Below, piece by piece: positions 52,201-58,729 of a stretch of DNA of 64,000 nucleotides; within the stretch, counting starts at the first letter, position 1, and every line of letters starts with the position of its first letter. A program made the position numbers and the translations under genes. The stretch covers positions 12,421,723-12,485,722 of the forward strand of contig JBBMOA010000003.1 of NCBI GenBank assembly GCA_037954235.1, read 5' to 3'. The DNA is from Aulostomus chinensis. Its lineage: Eukaryota > Chordata > Actinopteri > Syngnathiformes > Aulostomidae. The notes beneath the pieces were generated by a model. That model saw only the letters and a list, made by a program, of their open reading frames with translations, had not been told where the DNA came from and did not search any database.

Positions 52201-55200
52201 TACATTAAATTTATAAAAATCTCTTTAAATGAGGAACACAGGTATGATAAGAGTGAAAGTACATTTCTTCTCTCTTATCGTCAACAGTCAGATCACACTG
52301 TTTGTAGATGTTCAGTATTACTCAGTGTGCATGTTACAGTAGTAGCATCATTACAAATGTCAAGGAATGTGCACGATATTGTGAATTATTTGATAAATCA
52401 GCTCATTTGGAGGAACAAAGGGTCGGACTCTGGTGAAGCTGTATGAATGCCGGGACCTTGCTCATTTGGCACAGTTGGAAGCTGCAGTCAAGGAAGATAA
52501 GAAACCATCTGGGTGTGTTTTCTTTATAATCATTATTATTATTTTATTATGTTATTGTTTATTGTTGAGTAACAGGGGGTTGTCAATAAAACTGGCACAG
52601 CCTCAGCTGAAGATTTAGATCCTTTGCTAGAACGTGGGTTAGAAAGTCATTTCTGGGGGTTCATGATCGCAGACATTTTCAATGATAAACACTTACTCAC
52701 ACTGCTACACGAAACATCAAACGTTATTTGAAAAAGGTTTTGTCTGCAGAAGAAAGCCATTCTTACATTTGGTATATATTTATATAAACTAGTCAAAAGA
52801 TATGGCAAGACGTTAAAAAGATGACCCATCATATGAAATTTTTTTAACATTCATGCATCATTCTCTCTATTTTAAAATCATATGAATCATCTCTGAAAAG
52901 ATAACTTTTGTTTTTCTTTTATTCTTCTTTTCTCTCGACATACATGTCCAACACATCACATGGAAGCATCATTGGTAGTGCTCAAATTAAAGATTCCTCA
53001 TCGAAATTAATATTACTCAGTTAGTGGTCGACTAATAATGATTTGAATGGAAAAAATAAACGCACCATGATATTATTTCTTTCTACAATCATTATTTGGT
53101 GTGTTGTGCTGTTGTGCTGACATCTTTGGTTTGTTTGATTTTGTGGCGATTGGCAGTAAATCCAGAAGCAGATTTTGAGTCAGAGGTTTTATGTCTTGGC
53201 GATTTGAATTAAACGCACTTGGGGTTGTCAAAGAGACAAAGTGAAATCTGATAGCGTATGCACACTGGAGAAAAGAATCCACTAACCACCACTTACAGCT
53301 GGCTTTTTTCATGTAATACAAAAGGGTACAGGGCTGCACGGTGGTGCAGTGGTCAGCACTGTCGCCTCACAGCAAGAAGGTTCTGGGTTTGAGTCCCAGC
53401 TTGGGCACGGGATCTTTTTGTGTGGAGTCCCCACGTTCTCCCTGTTCCTGTGTGGGTTCTCTCTGGTACTCCAGCTTCCTCCCTCAGTCCAAAGACATCA
53501 AGAGGGGATGAGGCTGATTGATACTCTATATTGACTGTAGGTGTGACTGTGAGTGTGAATGGTTGTTCGTCTCTCTACATGTTGCCGATGCGACGTGATG
53601 GACTTGTGACCTGTCCAGGGTGAACCCCACCTCTCGCCCATTGCCGCTGGGATAGGCTCCAGCCCCCCACCCCACCCCCCCACCCCACCCCCGCGACCCT
53701 CAACAGGAATAAGCGGAAGACAATGGATGGATGGACAAAAGGGTACAATGGAATTTTGGAATTAAGTTTCCAAATGGAAAACAAATTATATTCTTATAAG
53801 TGAACACAAAATCAGTTCAATTATATACAAGTATAAACTGAACTTATAAATGACATATTTTCATACTTTTGGAGATAATATTAAAAAAAACTAAGAATAT
53901 TCATTTTCTTGAGAAGTTAGAAGGTTAATCATGCAGGCATTTTTAAATTATGTCATTTAGAGATTGTCCAAAGCAAACAACTCACTTTCATTGAGAGGGT
54001 CTGACTCCTCTGGTAAATCGGCTGCTCATCTGGTGTGTTTGAGCTCTGCAGCTGTCTAACAAATTCCCTTGCAGCCACACCCATTCCTTCCAAAACTCAC
54101 TCTGTTGTTGGAAGGGTCATTTTAGCAGCAGACTATCAATGAATGTTCTTTGTGTCATACACTAAATATGACTTTTGAAGAGTGAGGTTTCTATTATCAG
54201 TGTATATTCTGCGTAAGTGGGTGGCATGGCTCAGAGGTACAGTAGAGTGGCTGTCTAGCAACCTGTGACCTTTAACGGATAAACGGTATAGAAAATGGAT
54301 AGAAGGATGGAGGGATGAATATTCTCTATAAGTAGTCCAGAGTTGCTTGCTGCCAGTGCTGGAAACCCAGTTACAGTTTTGTTTTGTTTTTTCATATTAA
54401 AGTTCAGCATCGTGCTTTTAGTTGTTTTATTTTGTGAAATATGTTTCTGCAAACATATATCTCCCCTTTAAGCCTACATGTAGAATAAACTTGTCACGAT
54501 TTCCATTTGTCTGAATACTTTGCCAGATAATGCAACACTAAAGCAAGTCTGACATGAAGCAGCTAAAATAAATTACACGACGAGTCAGCCTAACAAGGTT
54601 GCACGTTGGTTCCAGCTGCTAGTCAGGGCATTTAACCTCAATAATACTAGCAGAACATTTGTTCCACAAAATTAATATATCAGGCCCTATTTTAAGCATG
54701 ATGCAAGAAGTGCTAGCGTCATTGCTAGCTACAAGCCAGCGCTTATGATGTTTTCACACCAAGTGCACTCACCCTTTAACAAGCAATGAGCTTGCACTCC
54801 ACCTGTGTGATGCTTAAGTATGTCAATTAGGCATGGTCTGGTGAAACCATGGTTCATTGGACTTTGGAACCCCAGAAAACGTTTGCACCATAGACCAGGA
54901 ACACGATGCACGGTAACATGGAAACACTGGCCACCATCTCCTCTAATGTCTAATTACTGCCTCTATGCACAGTGCGCTGTGGTTTGTGCTCTGAATCCCC
55001 TCCTCTAAATACCAACATGAACACACCGTGAACGCATGGAGCACACATTATGACATTTGCCAACTGCTTGTACTTTATATCACCTACATGGGGCCCACTG
55101 TGTTTATCTACTATTTTGTTGGTAAATGCTGCATAAAAACAATATTACACACAAGGTTGGGCTTTATCACGCTGTCATTTCAGTGATGCTAATGCAACAT

Positions 55201-55571
55201 AACAATAGCCCCCTGTTCCTGTCTGCATCACTGTTGTGACAAAAACAACAGTAAAGCACATTCTCACGAGTGCTGTTGTTAATTGAGTTTGTTTTTAATG
55301 ATGTTCTGTATCATGCAGGCTTCAGCCAGATTTTGGTTTGCAGAGCAGATGTTTGTGTCATGAGTAAAAAGTTATCTGTCTCCACGAACGCATCCTGTCC
55401 TAACTTACCAAAAAACAAAGGGTAAATATTATCTGAAAGCAGATGAGTCAAATTACACTACTGTAGTGTTTTCATCACTCCATACATTAAGAGTAAATAA
55501 CCAACCTTTGCAGAGTCTTTCTCAGAGTTGCTCATCTTGTGGTCAGCTGGGGTTTCCTTTGGTTTATCCAT
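3046..55571 (-). CDS. slc2a9: slc2a9 (GLUT9-like hexose/urate transporter), exons 1-10, 3' end outside window
   Basis: Ten exons (55506-55571, 46687-46788, 37912-38072, 30596-30720, 29143-29288, 18495-18627, 12958-13145, 11456-11566, 3591-3692, 3046-3121) join into 1210 coding bases, 403 codons plus one base. All junctions are GT-AG and in phase. The product is a 12-helix sugar-porter protein of the plasma membrane; GLUT9 in mammals carries urate and has weak or disputed hexose transport. Visible motifs: YGYN at 44-47 in helix 1; an NKT glycosylation sequon at Asn63 in loop 1; GRKG around 109-112; PESPRYLL at 226-233; QLCGLNA then IW at 301-309; STGAIETL at 332-339; GRK at 352-354. The QLCGLNAI stretch (not QLSG) and the helix 8 region favour GLUT9 over GLUT5 or GLUT11, judged from recall and not from alignment. 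Helices 11-12 and the tail are absent from the window. Teleost GLUT9 paralogues cannot be separated here. Confidence 0.88.
3122..3590. other. slc2a9 intron 9
   Basis: A short intron of 469 bases between exons 9 and 10. Nothing notable was seen in it. Confidence 0.8.
3591..3692 (-). CDS. slc2a9: slc2a9 coding exon 9 (loop 8-9, helix 9)
   Basis: Codes residues 345-378: GLVIERIGRKPLLIFGFSAM, then AVFFSLLTVFLNFL. ERIGRKPLL is the conserved GRR/GRK cytosolic loop of the C-terminal half. The acceptor TCTCTTTCTCCAG/G has a strong pyrimidine tract; the donor reads CTG/GTAAGC. Phase 0 at both ends. Confidence 0.94.
5225..6000 (-). mobile_element. non-autonomous hAT-type DNA transposon with BED-finger remnant
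   Basis: The ends are a perfect 12-base inverted repeat, TAGGGCTGCAAC. Flanking 8-base direct repeats are ATTGTGAC (5217-5224) and TTTGTGAC (6001-6008), differing only at the first base. Inner termini are rich in GTCGACTA-like words. On the minus strand an ATG at 5808 opens MAASTSGTRTKTSKVWEHF, followed by a CKVC pair. This looks like a BED zinc finger; a one-base shift is needed to continue into SVMQEHLKK, and the last His is lost. No catalytic hAT domain is present. Length is 776 bases. Confidence 0.82.
5640..5808 (-). pseudogene. broken BED zinc finger, hAT transposase N-terminus
   Basis: Starts at the ATG at 5808. Residues SKVWEHFNLD and CKVCKADL match the first half of a BED finger (aromatic residues, then Cys-x2-Cys). 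After CKADL the frame must shift by one base to reach TSVMQEHLKK, where the His pair should be; only one His remains. It is the only coding remnant of this element. Confidence 0.6.
6361..6416. repeat. (TG)n followed by (CG)n-rich tract
   Basis: About 19 TG units run straight into CG/TG alternation (CGCGCGCGTGCGCGTG). The whole tract alternates purine and pyrimidine and is a classic potential Z-DNA sequence. It lies between the two hAT elements in intron 8. Confidence 0.9.
6895..7789 (+). mobile_element. non-autonomous hAT-type DNA transposon with BED-finger remnant
   Basis: The ends are a perfect 12-base inverted repeat, TAGGGGTGTAAC, and inner termini carry many ATCGAT/AATCG words. Flanking repeats are ATAATTAC (6887-6894) and GTAATTAC (7790-7797), again mismatched only at the first base. 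Inside, on the plus strand, lies a broken BED finger (7160-7357). The catalytic domain is missing. At 895 bases it is an internal-deletion derivative. The termini resemble those of the element at 5225-6000 but the interior differs. Confidence 0.85.
7160..7357 (+). pseudogene. BED zinc finger with premature stop, hAT transposase N-terminus
   Basis: From ATG 7160 the frame reads MADGRGEREIFQPSFRSSAW, then KHFGFYEDGGV, a TAA stop, and on in the same frame NKSVAVCRTCKCEIKNNGN and TTDRFNHLLRCHG. The Cys-x2-Cys and His-x4-His pairs with upstream aromatic residues are a BED finger as found in ZBED and hAT proteins. The stop falls inside the finger, so the copy is dead as a protein. Confidence 0.7.
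9426..9482 (-). repeat. SINE tail fragment
   Basis: CCCAGCAGCC, AAGAGGCGGGGTTCACCCTG and CAGGTCACCAGT match the middle of the tail shared by the SINEs in this window, in reverse orientation. Both ends of the element are missing. Confidence 0.7.
10663..10724. repeat. (CA)n microsatellite
   Basis: Roughly 30 units, with a few CG steps at the left end (CACGTGCGCACG). Confidence 0.95.
11456..11566 (-). CDS. slc2a9: slc2a9 coding exon 8 (helices 7-8)
   Basis: Codes residues 308-344 in 37 whole codons: IWYYTNGILREAGFAESVLP, then YITLSTGAIETLAAIIS. The first residue, Ile308, follows Asn306-Ala307 and forms the hydrophobic N-x-I position linked to substrate choice in class II GLUTs. The acceptor reads CTTCTCTAG/ATC and the donor TCA/GTGAGT. 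Confidence 0.93.
11567..12957. other. slc2a9 intron 7
   Basis: This 1.39 kb intron separates exons 7 and 8. No repeat or nested gene was recognised. Confidence 0.75.
12958..13145 (-). CDS. slc2a9: slc2a9 coding exon 7 (central loop, helix 7)
   Basis: Completes Ala245 and codes residues 246-307: FQRFLGKEDVSEELEEVHAE in the large cytosolic loop, then SVLQLLKSPTVRWQLITVVI and TMACYQLCGLNA in helix 7. The donor reads AATGCT/GTAAGC. The acceptor AACCAG/CC lies only six bases from a roughly 60-base (TG)n tract on the coding strand. At 188 bases it matches the standard exon size, and it is the most GLUT9-specific exon. Confidence 0.95.
13146..18494. other. slc2a9 intron 6
   Basis: This 5.35 kb intron begins on its acceptor side with the (CA)n tract at 13152-13211. 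A patch with more CpG lies at about 15830-16145 (see findings). An imperfect hairpin, GTGCTCGT against ACGAGAGCAC, lies near 17067-17092. The rest shows nothing recognisable. Confidence 0.65.
13152..13211. repeat. (CA)n microsatellite abutting the exon 7 acceptor
   Basis: About 30 CA units on the plus strand, (TG)n in the slc2a9 transcript sense. Only six bases (AACCAG in sense) separate it from exon 7, so the repeat occupies the place of the polypyrimidine tract. Confidence 0.97.
18495..18627 (-). CDS. slc2a9: slc2a9 coding exon 6 (helix 6, PESPR loop)
   Basis: Codes residues 201-244 plus one base. It starts ESRWNYLFSFLALPALLQL (helix 6), then VLPFLPESPRYLLIERRDEA and AAEK. PESPRYLL is the helix 6 exit motif of sugar porters. 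The acceptor reads GCCTGCAG/GAG; the donor AAAAAG/GTTTAT is the weakest seen in the gene. The reading frame stays open upstream into the intron as far as 18975. Confidence 0.93.
23135..23657 (+). mobile_element. tRNA-headed SINE (family 1) plus extra 3' flank shared with the 25.3 kb copy
   Basis: Begins GCGGCACGGTGGTGCAGTGG, has a perfect pol III box B, GGTTCGAGTCC, then the shared tail ending in (ATGG)n at 23482. After that, TTTGTTAGGTG (23483-23493) and about 160 more bases match the sequence downstream of the copy at 25326. The 7-base repeat GACAATG occurs just before the SINE head (23128-23134) and again at 23658-23664, just after the shared flank. The head resembles the teleost Mermaid-type SINE; that name is from recall. 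Confidence 0.75.
25326..25702 (+). mobile_element. tRNA-headed SINE (family 1)
   Basis: Begins GGGCGGCACGGTGGTGCAG; box B is damaged by a short duplication around GGTTCTTCGAGCACTGG. It ends in a run of ATGG. TTTGTTAGGTG at 25315-25325 precedes it and a decayed form (TTTTTTTATGTG, about 25704-25716) follows, fitting an old target-site duplication. The flank from about 25717 to 25879 is the segment also found after the 23.1 kb copy. Confidence 0.78.
27530..28213 (-). mobile_element. non-autonomous pogo/Tigger-like DNA transposon
   Basis: Flanked by TA on both sides (27528-27529, 28214-28215). The ends are inverted, CCGTAAATTCCGGAC against CCTTAAATTCTGGAC, with 19 of 25 bases matching. The word TATAAGCCGC or close forms recurs several times near both ends, probably transposase-binding repeats. 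Inside, on the minus strand, lies the N-terminal DNA-binding part of a pogo-type transposase. No DDE catalytic domain remains. Length is 684 bases. Confidence 0.82.
27595..27912 (-). pseudogene. truncated pogo-type transposase, N-terminal helix-turn-helix only
   Basis: From an ATG at 27912 the frame reads MESRRRNAYDAAFKLKAINL, then AVKDGNRAAARKFGINKSMV and RRWRRQ. This is a psq/CENP-B-type helix-turn-helix as in pogo and Tigger transposases. After the LEDWVKTRERA stretch, the start of the second DNA-binding region, the frame runs into the element's terminal repeats and stops, giving 105 codons. The catalytic core was deleted. The helix-turn-helix itself has no stop or frameshift. Confidence 0.72.
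29143..29288 (-). CDS. slc2a9: slc2a9 coding exon 5 (helices 4-5)
   Basis: Codes residues 152-200: IALSVLPMYLGEISPRRIRG, then SIGQFNSILICLGVFVGQ and VLGLPEFLGQ. The GEISPRRIRG loop with its Glu and Arg is the conserved cytosolic loop between helices 4 and 5. The acceptor reads TGTCTGACAG/GC and the donor CCAG/GTAGGT, phase 0 at the end. Confidence 0.94.
29717..29796. repeat. (GATT)n / (GACT)n tetranucleotide repeat
   Basis: A run of GATT with an internal block of GACT units, in intron 4. Confidence 0.9.
30455..30506. repeat. (CT)n-rich run
   Basis: CT/CTTT repeats ending in CCCCCC, about 90 bases downstream of exon 4 in transcript sense, where it reads as (AG)n. No function is evident. Confidence 0.9.
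30596..30720 (-). CDS. slc2a9: slc2a9 coding exon 4 (helices 3-4)
   Basis: Completes Arg110 and codes to residue 151 plus one base. The translation runs RKGTLLLNNSFALIAAVLL, then SFEMLIVGRFIVGVDSG, covering helix 3 and the start of helix 4. The acceptor reads AACTTCAG/G and the donor TCTG/GTAAGT. The length of 125 bases is the family standard. Confidence 0.94.
30960..34150 (+). mobile_element. decayed Tx1/L1-like LINE with internal deletions
   Basis: ORF1 lies at 31073-31882. ORF2 pieces follow: an endonuclease start (LNVNGLLTPVKRREMIS near 32380), an endonuclease end (GLMDVWREF, SRTDHIF near 32589-32720), a linker (to about 33218) and an RT piece (GCGQGCPASLVIFNLLIKLF near 33540). The YADD/FADD box is deleted and many stops are present. 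The 3' end is probably near AATAAAGTATTGAG (34140-34153). It inserted antisense to slc2a9. The left boundary is uncertain and no target duplication was found. Confidence 0.75.
31073..31882 (+). pseudogene. LINE ORF1 protein, nearly open
   Basis: Coiled-coil N-half (NISKWFSDLQSNIKYDIKKQ, QRLGEAEQRVGEVE), then an RRM-like region (NNIWIYGVKEDNEGTSMIRF; AHRALGLKP) and a C-terminal part (NRVFFDHDYTTAIRDKRREY). The frame of 269 codons is broken by a single TGA at codon 109 (31397-31399). Between about 31628 and 31690 the conserved residues (PPRSTIVRFQKYTTKERI) are in another frame, so two compensating indels have occurred. ORF1 proteins of this type bind RNA as trimers. Confidence 0.7.
35350..35547 (+). 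mobile_element. SINE with tRNA-like head 2 and tail A
   Basis: GGCATAGCTCAAAGGTAGAG then GTGGCCGTCTACCAACCGAA, with box B GGTTCGATCC, is a tRNA-like head distinct from family 1. Downstream, AAGGTGAAACTCGCCTCTC and CAGCTAGGATAGGC are the shared tail A. The final ATGG repeat is lost. No target duplication was seen. Confidence 0.65.
36650..37023 (-). mobile_element. full-length tRNA-headed SINE (family 1) with target duplication
   Basis: Reverse orientation: CCATCC repeats at the left are the 3' tail and GGTGCAGTGG at the right is the head. It is bounded by a perfect 13-base direct repeat, CATCCAGAAAGGC (36637-36649 and 37024-37036). It defines the element as about 374 bases, from GGGGGCTGCATGG to (ATGG)n. 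Confidence 0.9.
37912..38072 (-). CDS. slc2a9: slc2a9 coding exon 3 (loop 1, helix 2)
   Basis: Codes residues 57-109 plus two bases of Arg110. It starts YIKAFYNKTW, the extracellular loop with the NKT sequon, then TTTLLWSVTVSIFAIGG of helix 2, ending IKIFGR. The acceptor reads TTTGTATTGCAG/T and the donor AAG/GTGAGT. Its 161-base length is the usual one for this SLC2A exon. Confidence 0.94.
38430..41575 (+). mobile_element. APE-type non-LTR retrotransposon relic, near full length
   Basis: Pieces in order on the plus strand: a 5' leader (38430-38880); endonuclease (TWNVTSL near 38896; LTGNSIVLLRDFNVHMGNDS near 39270; SMIDFIVVSS near 39490; TDHHLVVSWIRWQGK near 39535); linker; reverse transcriptase (VIPIFKKSDKRMCSNYQGIT near 40290; CGFRPGRGTTDQLFTLARV near 40380; LDLEKAYDHVP near 40490; GCPLSLVLFITFMDRISRG near 40672). 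The FADD box near 40775 is corrupted to a G-rich string. The C-terminal domain (KAKLSIYSSIYAPTLTYGHE) follows. Frames shift repeatedly. It ends CGACCCGGATAAGCGGAGGA. The clade name is left open. Confidence 0.82.
43131..43514 (+). mobile_element. tRNA-headed SINE (family 1) with target duplication
   Basis: The left flank CACCTTGGCGAGG (43121-43133) and right flank CACCTTGGCAGAGG (43515-43528) are a near-perfect target duplication whose last bases overlap the head. The head is GGCGTCACGATGGTGCAGTG; box B is worn (GGTTCAAGTCC). It ends in ATGG units. Confidence 0.85.
43649..43900 (+). mobile_element. SINE with tRNA-like head 2 and tail B
   Basis: The head GGCATGGCTCAGGGGTAGAG and box B GGTTCGATCC match the copy at 35350. 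The 3' end is different: TGTAAAGCGCTTTGAGTGC and AAAAGCGCTATATAAAT, a tail common in teleost SINE/LINE pairs (from recall). No clear target duplication was found. Confidence 0.72.
44572..45070 (-). mobile_element. composite: headless SINE tail, (TA)n and hairpin module
   Basis: A family-1 SINE in reverse orientation (44572-44897) is cut at box B (GGGACT). From there a TA-rich tract (about 44900-45022) leads to ATGCAGGA-TATATAT-TCCTGCAT (45023-45045), an 8-base perfect hairpin, and the word ATCTAAAGAGCATCTTTACC. The same order of parts occurs at 47788-48306. Confidence 0.75.
46687..46788 (-). CDS. slc2a9: slc2a9 coding exon 2 (helix 1)
   Basis: Codes residues 23-56 in 34 whole codons. It holds transmembrane helix 1, with GALGSSFLYGYNLSVVNAP, a stretch strongly conserved in GLUT9. 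The acceptor reads CTCAATAG/CAG and the donor CTG/GTGAGT, phase 0 at both ends. Confidence 0.92.
47788..48306 (-). mobile_element. second copy of the SINE/(TA)n/hairpin composite
   Basis: The SINE part (47788-48120) is cut at ACTCGAA, within three bases of the break in the 44.6 kb copy. A (TA)n tract (48121-48182) leads to the hairpin at 48183-48205, a second (TA)n tract (48206-48257), a second hairpin at 48258-48280 and the same ATCTAAAGAGCATC word. The hairpin has therefore been doubled in this copy. Confidence 0.78.
49217..49268. repeat. (TG)n microsatellite
   Basis: About 26 TG units in intron 1. Confidence 0.95.
53331..53734 (+). mobile_element. full-length tRNA-headed SINE (family 1) with perfect target duplication
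   Basis: Flanked by a perfect 13-base repeat, ACAAAAGGGTACA (53318-53330 and 53735-53747). The head is GGGCTGCACGGTGGTGCAGT; box B is slightly changed (GGTTTGAGTCC). The tail contains a C-rich expansion (CCCCCCACCCC) and ends CCCCGCGACCCTCAACAGG, AATAAGCGGAAGACAATGG and ATGG units. Confidence 0.93.
54219..54316 (+). mobile_element. internally deleted SINE, head 2 and tail A
   Basis: GGCATGGCTCAGAGGTA and GTGGCTGTCTAGCAACC (head 2) are joined directly to GTGACCTTTAACGGATAAAC and GAAAATGGATAG (end of tail A). The middle, including box B, is gone, leaving about 98 bases. A weak flanking similarity (ATATTCT on both sides) may be the worn target duplication. Confidence 0.68.
55506..55571 (-). CDS. 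slc2a9: slc2a9 coding exon 1
   Basis: Codes residues 1-22, beginning MDKPKETPADHK and ending in DSAK. The ATG at 55571-55569 has A at -3 and G at +4, a strong Kozak context. The donor reads AAAG/GTTGGT, phase 0. A second in-frame Met at codon 13 could give a shorter N-terminus. The stretch is hydrophilic, as expected for the cytosolic N-tail; GLUT9 N-termini vary by isoform, so another first exon may exist. A possible upstream acceptor (ATTTAAG/G) lies about 17 bases before the ATG. This exon is assigned by splice phase and position, since its sequence is not conserved. Confidence 0.68.
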
Positions 55572-56610
55572 GTTAACGTGTCAAGAACCTTAAATGACAA
55601 GGTCATATCACATTAGACACCCAGCATATGCAGATCAGCCATGAGCAGAGGAAGATTTCACAACAAAGAGGGGGAAGTGGAATTTATAATAGAAACTACA
55701 TAATAAGTGAAACATCTGCTGAAAAGGAAGTATGCCTCGATTTGCTGCAATACTGGAGTCTGTGTACGAGCGCACAGAACAAATCAGCCCTTAGTCACCA
55801 GTTTAGGATTTACTTATTAGGAAGAGGAACCCACCAGACTCGTTTTACAACTGGCAGAACCTGTACCTTTCTAGAAAAAAAATTATGTAGGATCCCATAC
55901 AACATTATGAATACAGTAAAACTGGACTTCTTTTTCAACAAAGACAGGAAAACAGTGTTCCTGATTTGTCCTGAACCACAGTATTGTTTTCACAATAGCG
56001 GGAAAGTGTGGCAGTCGGATGGAAAGGATGAGTCTGCCACCTAGTGTTCATAAAAATACATATACATTATTCCTGTCTGGGGTTACACAAGAAAAAATTA
56101 TTGTGTGAAGACTAATAGTACTGTGAATACAGAAATCCAGGAGGGTTCTGGAATACTGTAATATTAATTCCAAGCTAAGATACATTTCTACTGGATACTT
56201 AGAGTTTTTCTATTACAGGACAAAAGCCAGTAAAACAGCCAACAGTCTTCATCTTGCTTCAGGAATGTAAATGTGTCTCTGATTTGATGAGAAGAATGAA
56301 AACCAGCAGGACCTGAGTCATGAGGAGCCAGACAGAGGAGCACACTGCAGAGTGAAAACTCATCGCATGAAAAACAGTTGTCATCAGACCTTACTTTATT
56401 AAAACTGTTTGATGTAATGGGTACTTTTTAATTGTAGACAATAAAATCCCTTGACTGAAGTTGAAATGTGTGTAAAATCTATGGTGAGTGACAGCAGGAA
56501 TTCTTTCTGAATGTGTGTCAAAAGGAAGTAAACCAAGTTTTGAAAAAATAAATTTTGCCTAAGTCAAAGAACCATAAGTTGTTTTGTGGCAACTGAGCTG
56601 ATCATATATG

Positions 56611-56612
<2 letters not shown>

Positions 56613-56664
<52 letters not shown>
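56613..56664. repeat. (TG)n microsatellite
   Basis: About 26 TG units in the 5' flank of slc2a9. Confidence 0.95.
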
Positions 56665-56667
<3 letters not shown>

Positions 56668-57519
56668 CCAGTCTAATAGCGCTTGAGACGAAATACTTGC
56701 TAATCATTCACAGGAGTTGGTTGTGTATTATCAGTTTGATGTATGTCCTTCTTTGCAATACAACAAAATATTTTTGAGAAACCATTGAGCAACAGCTGTT
56801 TACCGCGATTGAATCAGCTCTTATTACCTGCAGCAGACAAAGATGCTCTGTCAAGTTCAACAAAAGTCCACCTGATGTTTGGTTTTCCAACATTGTGACA
56901 TTTGTGATCATACAGTCACCTGAGGTCCCTTTAGAGATAAGCTTTCTGAGCAAAGAGGAAGGACCACTAAGGACTTACATAAGACCTGCGTTGTGATCTG
57001 ATTTGTCAGGCTTGTATGACTTCACGAAGCTGATTGAACCCATATTTTAAAAACATCTTACAAAAGTACTAATTCATGAACTGCCTTCTCTGTGCTCAAA
57101 GGATTTCTGTCTTGTGTTACAACCAAATTAAAATTATGAATCTTGTCTGACGCTGTCAGTTTTATTGTAGGTGGAATACAGCAGCTAAAAACCCTTCCAA
57201 GAAAAGTGTAGAATCAGTGTGTGCAAACACTACAGGTGTGTATAGTCCTGTCTGATATTGTTAGAGTCCCTCAGACAAGATGGAGGATCATTTTTGATAA
57301 AGTTTGACAGAGAACATTATAAGCATATGGGTTGTATATTTGTCAAACATGCTTCGAGCAGTTTACTGCCTGAGATCATATTCATGGATGATCAAATTAA
57401 GACAAAAAAAGACTTGCAGAGCAATAAGATCATAACAGACGACTAATTATCACATCCTGAGTCCTTCAGACTCAGAGGGTTTTGTGATCAGGACCAGGGA
57501 TTAAATGATGTCTTGTCAT

Positions 57520-57748
57520 CCATCCATCCATTTTCTAAACAGCTTATGGATGAGCCTGTCCCAGCTGAAATTGGGCGAGAGGTGGGGTTCACCCTGGACG
57601 AGTCACCAGTCCATCGCAAGGCCATCAGGAGCAAGTAGGGGTTCAGTTTTTTGCTCAATGATACTTGGACATGGTCACCGGGGGAAGGGAGGATCGAACC
57701 AGCGACCCTTCTGTTGCTAGACGGCCACTCTACCTCCGAGCCATGCCG
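57520..57748 (-). mobile_element. SINE with head 2 and tail A, with target duplication
   Basis: Reverse orientation. The head at the right is GGCATGGCTCGGAGGTAGAG in sense, with box B GGTTCGATCC; the left end is CCATCC repeats. Flanks TGATGTCTTGTCAT (57506-57519) and TGATGCCTTGTCAT (57749-57762) match at 13 of 14 bases. This shows head 2 plus tail A is a real mobile unit of about 229 bases. Confidence 0.88.
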
Positions 57749-58729
57749 TGATGCCTTGTCATTCAAAAGCAAATTTCGGTGTCTAAGGAGTAAATCCACT
57801 AATTGGAGTTTAATTTTTATTATCTTTTAAATCTGCTTCAAGTGGAAAAATGTCAACATGCAGATAAATTACATTAAGCAAAATTTTGGCAACTTGGTGT
57901 ATATTTCTTTGTCGTGAAACTGTTTTGAATGTGTGCAAAAGCCAAGGAGCTAAAGCTGAAGTCTTTGCATCTATCAGATCTAGTTTTCTTTTGCATTAGG
58001 TATCTATCTAATACCACTTCCTTTGCCAAACAATGCAAACAATATCCAACATTGGTAAAACTGCAAGAAACTTCAACTACTGCTCTACTGCAAACACAGC
58101 TCAATGGAAATATTTACATCCTTTTTTGTCACGAGCCATTCATTACTACACAACTAGACAAGAAAGCAATGCTACATATGTCCCACTGGATGCATATCAT
58201 GTGCAATACAAGCAAATGAGCAGAGAGACAGACAGTGTCATTCTACAGTTCTATGGATGTTAAAGAGAAAAAACTGATACATTTAAATGAGTCTGTCTGG
58301 TTACATGTTAGCAGACATGACATGGAGAATATCAGTTTAAAAAAACAGCTCTACTCACGCACGTGTAGGTTATATATTTCCAATGCTGAGTGGACGTCTA
58401 CTGACTCAACATGAGCTAGACGTGACTTTAATAATAACACTGGTAAATGGTTAACTGAAATGAGTTCCTCCCTCTCTCCACCTATCTGCCTTATTTCATC
58501 AAGGCAATCCAAGGTCAGCGACTGGAGATAAATTGATAACGTATGTTAGTTTACTGAGAAGACATGGAATACACTCATACTGCAATGAAATATGAACATG
58601 AGCTCAGGGGTGAAGTTGCTAGCGTGCAGCAGTCACCTCAAGAGGAACACTTGTAGTACAATACAACATCTCTAAAGATTAAAAAAAGATTAAAAAAAAA
58701 AGATAAAAAATATCCCATTTGATTGAAAC

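Larger units (their letters stand above)
46789..55505. other. slc2a9 intron 1
   Basis: This 8.7 kb intron holds the second SINE/(TA)n composite (47788-48306), a (TG)n tract at 49217-49268, a complete SINE with direct repeats at 53331-53734 and a shrunken SINE at 54219-54316. A short CA run lies at about 46808-46824. The stretches 46830-47780, 48310-49215, 49270-53315 and 54320-55505 show nothing recognisable. Confidence 0.75.
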
